From the NCBI GenBank assembly GCA_902796695.1, contig CADBQE010000096.1, positions 1-11,534 on the forward strand: DNA of 11,534 nt. The letters are read 5' to 3'. The notes beneath the pieces are model-generated. The model searched no databases, was not told where the DNA came from, and was given only the letters and a program-made list of their open reading frames with translations. Origin of the DNA: an uncultured Lachnospiraceae bacterium. GTDB taxonomy: Bacteria; Bacillota; Clostridia; Lachnospirales; Lachnospiraceae. Position 1 is the first letter of the stretch. Each line of letters opens with the position of its first letter. Positions 7,281-11,534 of the stretch are shown one piece after another. The position numbers and the translations under genes were made by a program.

Positions 7281-9170
7281 ATGAAGAGATTACTCGCGGT
7301 CGCACTGGCACTGGTCATGGTGCTGAGTCTTGCGGCGGGCTGCGGTAAAAAGGAAGAACCTACCGCGGCACCTACGGAAGCCGGCACGATCGCGCCGTTC
7401 ACGCAGGCCCCTGCGTCAGACCCCGCAACGGAAGCTCCTGCAACGGAAGCTCCCACCGAAGCCCCTACGGAAGCTCCCACGACTGAGATCCCTACTACGG
7501 AGGCTCCCACGGAACCGCCTACAGAAGCCCCCACGGAACCCCCTCTGCCCGATATGACGGCTCAGGAGACCCTGGACGCGGCCCTGACCAATCTGGAAGC
7601 CGTATTCCGCAGCCTCGGCGACGAAACCAAGGCCAGACAGGCCACTCTGAACGGCAGCGCGAATGTCGGTCTGACCATGTCCATCGCCATGGGCGAACAG
7701 AAGATGGATCTGCCCGTGAAGGCGTCCGGCACCGTCGGCGGTGAACTGGATTCCGCCAAAGGCGCCCACGGTGTGGTTGCGTATGAAGCCGACCTGGGCA
7801 TGCTGGGCTCCCTGATCGGCATCGGCGGCGAAGGCTCCGAACAGGCTGAGAACGAACCGTTAAAGGGCACTCTCGAAGCCTATCTGGACTTCGTCCTGAT
7901 GAAAGCCTTCTCGTGCGAAAACGGTGAAGATTGGTACTATTCCACAATCGACGGCCTGGAATTCCCGGAGGATACTCACCTGGCCGGCCAGCTGAATCTG
8001 GACGACATGTTTGAACACTACGACTTCGGCCTGATGGGCGACCATTATGTGATCGAAGGCGATGTGAAAACGCAGATCCCCGAAGACGCGGAAGCCATGC
8101 TGCCCGAAGGCGTGGGTGAGATCACCGGAATGCTGGCGGACCTGAAGGCCACCGCCCGCATCACCATCAGCCGCGATCTGGACCTGACCGGCATTCTGCT
8201 GGAAGTCGGCGAAGCGCAGATCGAGCTTTCCGGCGAAATGGAAGGCTTTGCCGCCAAGATCGACGGCATCAAAGTGGAACTGAACCTGGAATGGGGCGAA
8301 GGCGCTTATGAGCTTCCGAAGGAAGTGGAAGAAAACGCCAAGGAAAAGAAGGACGAGTATGTTACGCCCCCCGGGGAAACCTTCCCCTGGGAAGGCACAA
8401 CCTTCCCGCTGAAGGATGAAGTGCTGGCGGATCAGAAAGAATTCGCCGCGGCCGTGACCGGCGTGGAAGTGTCGGACTACGGCGAGATCGTCGTGAATTT
8501 CGCGGTACAGAACAAGACGGACAAGGACCTGACCTTCCAGCTGGACGAAGTGACCGTGGACGGCTTCATGATCCCCACCTACTGCTCCGAAGATGTTGAC
8601 GCCAAGGACGAAGAAACCTTCTCGATGGAGATTTTCCCGACCCAGCTGACCGAGTCCGGCATTGAGTCCATTGATGAAATCGGGTTCGTCCTGATCGTCC
8701 GCGAAGAGGGCGACTACTTATCCGATGGAATCATGCACGATCCCTTCACGATCTATCCGACCGGTCTGGATGCGAAGACGGTAGTCTATCCCGAACGGCC
8801 GACCTCCGAAGACGAAGTGATCCTGCTGGACGAGGAAGACGTGACGGCGGTTTTCGTGGGATTCCTGGATAATGAGTTCCTGGGCAAGCGCCCGCTGTTC
8901 TTCTTTGAAAACAGATCGGACAAGGCACTGACTTTCCGCTTTGAAAATGTGAAGGTGAACGGTCAGGAGATCGAAGATCCCTACTGGACCGTCGACCTGC
9001 CGGCCGGCAGCCGCATCTGCGTGTCCGAGAGCATCTATCCCTCCACGCTGGAAAAGCTGAATATCGAAGCAGTGGAGTCCATCGGGGCGGTTCTGAACGT
9101 CAAGGACGCGGAGAATTACTTCTCGGAAGATGCTCTGTATACCGCGGAAGTACTGTGCGAAGTAAAATAA
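7281..9170 (+). CDS. Large lipoprotein with TEAPT linker and duplicated C-terminal domain, function unknown
   Basis: I do not recognise a named family. The 629-residue protein starts with a lipoprotein signal (hydrophobic run, LAAGC, Cys21). A linker at about residues 27-90 is built from Thr-Glu-Ala-Pro-Thr repeats and probably spans the cell wall. Residues about 93-345 form a Gly-rich, acidic region with alternating hydrophobic strands (for example ARITISRDLDLTGILLEV) that recalls LolA/LppX-like beta folds; this comparison is weak. Residues about 390-495 and 518-629 are two copies of one domain, sharing N(K/R)(T/S)DKxLTF, a VxV(D/N)G turn, an Ile-Phe/Tyr-Pro strand start and an ESI(D/G) helix; the type is common in secreted clostridial proteins. 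ATG 7281 has a perfect AAGGAGG site (7267-7273). The gene appears to have its own promoter. A role in binding an extracellular ligand is inferred from architecture only. Confidence 0.9.
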   Translation: MKRLLAVALALVMVLSLAAGCGKKEEPTAAPTEAGTIAPFTQAPASDPATEAPATEAPTEAPTEAPTTEIPTTEAPTEPPTEAPTEPPLPDMTAQETLDAALTNLEAVFRSLGDETKARQATLNGSANVGLTMSIAMGEQKMDLPVKASGTVGGELDSAKGAHGVVAYEADLGMLGSLIGIGGEGSEQAENEPLKGTLEAYLDFVLMKAFSCENGEDWYYSTIDGLEFPEDTHLAGQLNLDDMFEHYDFGLMGDHYVIEGDVKTQIPEDAEAMLPEGVGEITGMLADLKATARITISRDLDLTGILLEVGEAQIELSGEMEGFAAKIDGIKVELNLEWGEGAYELPKEVEENAKEKKDEYVTPPGETFPWEGTTFPLKDEVLADQKEFAAAVTGVEVSDYGEIVVNFAVQNKTDKDLTFQLDEVTVDGFMIPTYCSEDVDAKDEETFSMEIFPTQLTESGIESIDEIGFVLIVREEGDYLSDGIMHDPFTIYPTGLDAKTVVYPERPTSEDEVILLDEEDVTAVFVGFLDNEFLGKRPLFFFENRSDKALTFRFENVKVNGQEIEDPYWTVDLPAGSRICVSESIYPSTLEKLNIEAVESIGAVLNVKDAENYFSEDALYTAEVLCEVK

Positions 9171-9228
9171 TAACGGATCCCCCGGCGGCGCCGCGGCAGC
9201 AGCGCCTTCCGTAAAGATCCGGAACACA

Positions 9229-9250
9229 GGGGCGGCTTTCGGGCCGCCCC
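9229..9250 (+). other. GC-rich hairpin between the lipoprotein gene and the deoxyribosyltransferase-like gene
   Basis: GGGGCGGC (9229-9236) pairs perfectly with GCCGCCCC (9243-9250) around TTTCGG. The following bases, GCTTC, do not form a T run, so ordinary intrinsic termination is doubtful. It sits 18 bases before ATG 9269, in a position like that of the hutU-hutI hairpin. Confidence 0.45.
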
Positions 9251-9268
9251 GCTTCAAAGGAAAACAAT

Positions 9269-9784
9269 ATGCAAGGCAAATACCCCGTCATCACGCTGTG
9301 CGGCAGCACCCGTTTCAAGGAAGCCTTCGAGGCGGCGAACAAACGCCTGACCCTGGAAGGCTTTATTGTGATCTCCGTCGGCCTTTACGGCCACAGCGGC
9401 GACCGGGAAGTCTGGGAGCAGATGGATGAAGGCACCCTGACCCGCACCAAGGAAATGCTGGACGACATGCACAAGCGGAAGATCGATATGGCGGACGCCG
9501 TTTTCGTGATCAACGTGGGCGGCTATATCGGCTCCAGCACCGCTTCGGAAATCGCCTATGCGGTGAAGACCGGCAAGGAAGTCTATTATCTGGAAACGCC
9601 GGCGGACCGGGTCTGCCCGGTCTGCGGGAAATACTACTTCCGCGAGCGGAACGCGTACGAGATCTGCCCGGTCTGCGGCTGGGAGGACGATCCCGTACAG
9701 CGCCGGGAAGAGGATCTGCCGGGCGGCGCCAACAAAGAATCGCTGCGCGATGCCCGGAAGCACTGGAATGCGGCTTTGAAATAA
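9269..9784 (+). CDS. Nucleoside 2-deoxyribosyltransferase-like domain fused to a CPCC zinc-ribbon-like domain
   Basis: The 171-residue protein has two parts. Residues 1-110 look like a nucleoside 2-deoxyribosyltransferase-like Rossmann domain: ITLCGSTRFKEAFEAAN at the N terminus, KIDMADAVFVINVGGYIG, then SSTASEIAYAVKTGKEVYYLE, where Glu94 lies at the position of the catalytic Glu of that fold. Residues 112-171 match the cysteine-rich CPCC domain: CPVCG (Cys116, Cys119), YEICPVCGWEDD (Cys133, Cys136), then PGGANKESLRDARKHW. The four cysteines probably bind one zinc. Such N-terminal domains cleave or sense nucleosides or nucleotides in characterised relatives, but many members are uncharacterised; the substrate here is unknown. 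ATG 9269 is preceded by AAAGGA. The stop overlaps the ribosome-binding site of the next gene, so the two are translated from one message. Confidence 0.88.
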   Translation: MQGKYPVITLCGSTRFKEAFEAANKRLTLEGFIVISVGLYGHSGDREVWEQMDEGTLTRTKEMLDDMHKRKIDMADAVFVINVGGYIGSSTASEIAYAVKTGKEVYYLETPADRVCPVCGKYYFRERNAYEICPVCGWEDDPVQRREEDLPGGANKESLRDARKHWNAALK

Positions 9785-9789
9785 GGAGG
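9783..9789 (+). promoter_or_regulatory. Ribosome-binding site overlapping the upstream stop, supporting a GTG start at 9797
   Basis: AAGGAGG begins within the TAA stop of the preceding gene and lies 7 bases before GTG 9797. This supports the GTG start and tight translational linkage of the two genes. Confidence 0.85.
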
Positions 9790-9796
9790 AAGGGCT

Positions 9797-10471
9797 GTGA
9801 GTCAGAAAAACAACAACTTCAAGATCGATCTGCGGACGATCCTGCTGGCCCTGCTGGCCGTCGTATTTATCTATCTGCTGGTCAGCGGAAAACTGTTCCC
9901 CTCCGCTCAGCCGCACGCCGACGCCACCACGGCCGGCGGCCAGGAGATCCCGATCGTCACGGGCGGCGCGGCTACGGAAGCCCCCGCAACCGAAAAGACC
10001 ACGGAGGCCCCCGCCACGAAGGCGACGGAAGCGGCGACGAAGGCGACGGAAGCGGCGACAGCCAAGGCCACGGAGGCGCCCACGACAAAGGCAGCGGAGC
10101 CCACCGAGAAGGCGACGGAGGCGACCACTGCGAAGGCAACGGAGCCCGCAACGCAGGCCCCCACTGAAGCGCCCACGGATCCGCCGGCGGAATCCCACGT
10201 CGCCCGGAGAGACTATTACTTCCGCAACAAGTCCCTCCTGAACAGCCATTACGAAAAGCACGGCATCGAAATGGGCTTCCGGAACGCGAAAGAATACGAA
10301 AAAGCCGCCAGCGCCGTGATCAACAACCCGGACAGCCTCTACAAAACGGAGCAGGAGGACGGCGACCACGTCTTCTTCCTGGAAGACACCGGCGAATTCG
10401 TCGTCCTCTCGCTGGACGGCTACATCCGCACTTATTATTACGCCACACGGAAGTATTTCGACCGGCAGTAG
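9797..10471 (+). CDS. Membrane-anchored protein with low-complexity linker and C-terminal RNase-toxin-like (BECR-type) domain
   Basis: The 224-residue protein has a basic N terminus (Lys4, Lys9, Arg13), one hydrophobic segment at about 14-29, a Thr/Ala/Glu/Lys/Pro linker at about 42-132, and a compact C-terminal domain at about 139-224. That domain has the pattern HYEKHGIEMGFRNAKEYEKA, then GDHVFFLEDTGEFVVLSLDGYIRTYYYA. From memory this resembles the C-terminal tips of polymorphic toxins with the barnase/EndoU/colicin/RelE-like (BECR) fold, which usually show a KHGxEFG motif and a G-x-IRTYF strand. His151, Lys154, His155, Glu158 and Arg211 are candidate active-site residues. Topology suggests the domain faces outward. 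No recognised immunity gene follows; a terminator comes 30 bases later. GTG start and AAGGAGG site are clear. The domain match is a recollection and needs a profile search; nuclease activity is inferred, and a non-toxic structural role is possible. Confidence 0.85.
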   Translation: MSQKNNNFKIDLRTILLALLAVVFIYLLVSGKLFPSAQPHADATTAGGQEIPIVTGGAATEAPATEKTTEAPATKATEAATKATEAATAKATEAPTTKAAEPTEKATEATTAKATEPATQAPTEAPTDPPAESHVARRDYYFRNKSLLNSHYEKHGIEMGFRNAKEYEKAASAVINNPDSLYKTEQEDGDHVFFLEDTGEFVVLSLDGYIRTYYYATRKYFDRQ

Positions 10472-10501
10472 GGTCCGGAAGCCGGAACGGCGTCCGATAA
10501 T

Positions 10502-10539
10502 AAAAGAAGACAGGGAACGTGTCTCTGTCTTCTTTTTTT
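10502..10539 (+). terminator. Strong intrinsic terminator, probably bidirectional
   Basis: AAAAGAAGACAG (10502-10513) pairs with CTGTCTTCTTTT (10525-10536) and is followed by a run of Ts to 10539. On the minus strand the same stem ends in TCTTTTATT, so it can also end the convergent phosphatase transcript. It lies 30 bases after the plus-strand stop at 10471 and 28 bases beyond the minus-strand stop at 10568. Confidence 0.9.
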
Positions 10540-10550
10540 GCGTCTTTCCG

Positions 10551-10567
10551 CCGCCTGCGTCAGGCGG
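10551..10567 (-). other. Small hairpin directly after the phosphatase stop
   Basis: CCGCCTG (10551-10557) pairs with CAGGCGG (10561-10567) around CGT. It touches the stop codon of the minus-strand gene. No T run follows on either strand, so the terminator at 10502-10539 probably does the work of ending transcription. Confidence 0.4.
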
Positions 10568-11534
10568 TTATTTCAGCTCCAGGCAGAGCATGGTCAGGTC
10601 GTCGAACTGGGGGGCGGTGCCGACAAAATCGGCCACGTCATGCCGCATCCCGTCCAGGATCTCCCGGGGGGAGGCGCCGCGGCAGCGGTCGAGGGCGGCG
10701 GTCATGCGGTCCAGCGTGTACATGCGGCCGGAGCCGTCGGTGGCTTCGGGGAGGCCGTCGGTATAGAGGAAGAGCGTGTCTCCCGGATGCAGCAGGAGCT
10801 CCGCATCCCGGTAGCGCATGTCGTCCATGCCGCCCAGCACAAAGCCGTGCACGCCTTTTTCGATCCGGAAGGAGCCGTCCTTCCGGCAGACGGCCGGGTA
10901 TTCGTGGCCGGCGTTGGCGTAGAGCAGGCGGCCCGTGGAGATCTCCAGGATCCCCAGCCATACGGTCACAAACATATCCGCGGTGTTGCGCGCGCAGATG
11001 CTGCTGTTGACGGAGGCCAGGATCTCGGCCGGCGTCCCGCCCATCTGGGTCCGCGCGGTGATCAGTAAGTTTGTCTGCATCATGAACAGGGCGGCGGGGA
11101 CGCCTTTGCCCGAAACATCCGCCATGACCAGGGCCAGATGGTCCTCGTCCGTGAAAAAGAAGTTGTAGAAATCGCCGCCGACTTCCTTGGCGGGGTCCAT
11201 GACGGCATAAATGTCGAATTCGTTCCGGTCGGGGAAGGCCGGAAAAACGTCCGGCAGGGCGTCCTCCTGGATCCGGGCGGCGATCGAAAGCTCCGCGCCG
11301 ATCCGCTCTTTTTCCGCGGTCGCGGCGGTCAGGTCCCGGATATACGTCTCCATCTCGGATTCCATCGTGTCGATGGAGAGCGCCAGATCGCGGATGACGT
11401 CATAGCGGCTGAGCGCGCCGAGCGGCTCGCCCCGCGCGTTTTCCTTCGCGAAACGGGCGGTCTCCGCCGAGACCTTCTCCACCGGCCCGATGACCGAGCG
11501 CTTCAGGAAAAGGACCGAGAGCACCGAGATCAGG
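10568..11534 (-). CDS. HAMP plus SpoIIE/RsbU-type PP2C serine phosphatase, 5' end outside the window
   Basis: A metal-dependent Ser/Thr phosphatase of the SpoIIE/RsbU class, which usually dephosphorylates an anti-sigma-factor antagonist in response to a signal. The frame is open to the window edge (Leu-Ile-Ser precede the GTG at 11524), so the N-terminal part is missing. Numbering from that GTG, the visible part has the end of a hydrophobic segment (about 1-7), a HAMP-like linker (SVIGPVEKVSAETARFA, 10-26), a helix to about residue 87, and the phosphatase domain with ARIQEDALP, EVGGDFYNFF (Asp118), MADVSGKGVPAALFM (Asp136), YANAGHEYPAV, LFLYTDGLPEATD (Asp256) and FDDLTML (Asp308, Asp309). All the metal-binding acidic motifs are present. 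A membrane sensor module is expected upstream. It converges on the plus-strand genes and has its own transcript. The anti-sigma-factor partner is not in the window. Confidence 0.94.
   Translation of the reverse strand, partial: LISVLSVLFLKRSVIGPVEKVSAETARFAKENARGEPLGALSRYDVIRDLALSIDTMESEMETYIRDLTAATAEKERIGAELSIAARIQEDALPDVFPAFPDRNEFDIYAVMDPAKEVGGDFYNFFFTDEDHLALVMADVSGKGVPAALFMMQTNLLITARTQMGGTPAEILASVNSSICARNTADMFVTVWLGILEISTGRLLYANAGHEYPAVCRKDGSFRIEKGVHGFVLGGMDDMRYRDAELLLHPGDTLFLYTDGLPEATDGSGRMYTLDRMTAALDRCRGASPREILDGMRHDVADFVGTAPQFDDLTMLCLELK

Noticed and set aside
7253..7534. Minus-strand Gly/Ala/Ser/Val-rich open frame (and a similar one at 9907-10176)
   Set aside because: Both are antisense readings of the TEAPT-type linker repeats and have no independent support.
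9960..10190. Short regularly repeated units that might suggest a CRISPR or minisatellite
   Set aside because: The period follows codons (Thr-Glu-Ala and similar), there are no unique spacers, and the reading frame is kept; this is a coding low-complexity linker.
9254..10369. 371-codon minus-strand frame
   Set aside because: It spans two supported plus-strand genes and the repeat linker, with an Arg/Gly-rich composition typical of antisense frames in GC-rich DNA.
9797..10471. Calling this protein a lipoprotein or ordinary secreted protein
   Set aside because: There is no lipobox cysteine after the hydrophobic segment and no convincing signal-peptidase site, so a single-pass membrane anchor fits better.
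10519..11068. Plus-strand open frames over the phosphatase region
   Set aside because: They overlap the clearly conserved minus-strand PP2C domain, one begins within the terminator, and their products show no domain.

Overview
The window comes from a GC-rich bacterial chromosome. Its gene density, Shine-Dalgarno sequences (AAGGAGG-type), short intergenic gaps and secreted proteins with Thr/Ala/Pro/Glu linkers behind lipoprotein signals or membrane anchors suggest a high-GC member of the Bacillota, class Clostridia, probably an amino-acid-fermenting anaerobe. This assignment rests on protein style and gene content only; no rRNA or marker gene is present.

Bases 1-4087 hold a histidine-utilisation block in the order hutU (5' end outside the window), hutI, hutH. 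Together these turn histidine into urocanate, imidazolonepropionate and N-formimino-glutamate. The last step (formiminoglutamate to glutamate) is not encoded here and may lie upstream. A terminator-like hairpin separates hutU from hutI. Two tandem copies of a roughly 68-bp palindromic repeat separate hutI from hutH, and the first copy supplies the last codons and the stop of hutI.

Bases 4136-7147 continue on the same strand, with 48-bp gaps, into a lipoprotein-type gamma-glutamyltransferase and a PLP-dependent diaminopropionate ammonia-lyase. The block as a whole reads as an amino-acid scavenging and deamination operon: GGT releases amino acids from gamma-glutamyl compounds outside the membrane, and the ammonia-lyases HutH and DpaL deaminate inside. 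Whether GGT and DpaL share a substrate is not known.

Bases 7148-9170 contain a promoter-like region and a 629-residue lipoprotein of unknown function with a long TEAPT-type linker and two tandem copies of a C-terminal domain. Bases 9269-10471 carry a tightly coupled pair. The first gene is a nucleoside-2-deoxyribosyltransferase-like domain fused to a four-cysteine CPCC domain. The second is a membrane-anchored protein whose C-terminal domain resembles the RNase-type (BECR-fold) tips of polymorphic toxins. This pair is the least ordinary content of the window. A strong, probably bidirectional terminator follows.

Bases 10568-11534 run on the minus strand and encode the C-terminal part of a HAMP plus SpoIIE/RsbU-type PP2C phosphatase, cut by the window edge. 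No gap between genes exceeds 300 bases. No tRNA, rRNA, CRISPR array, transposase or phage gene was seen.
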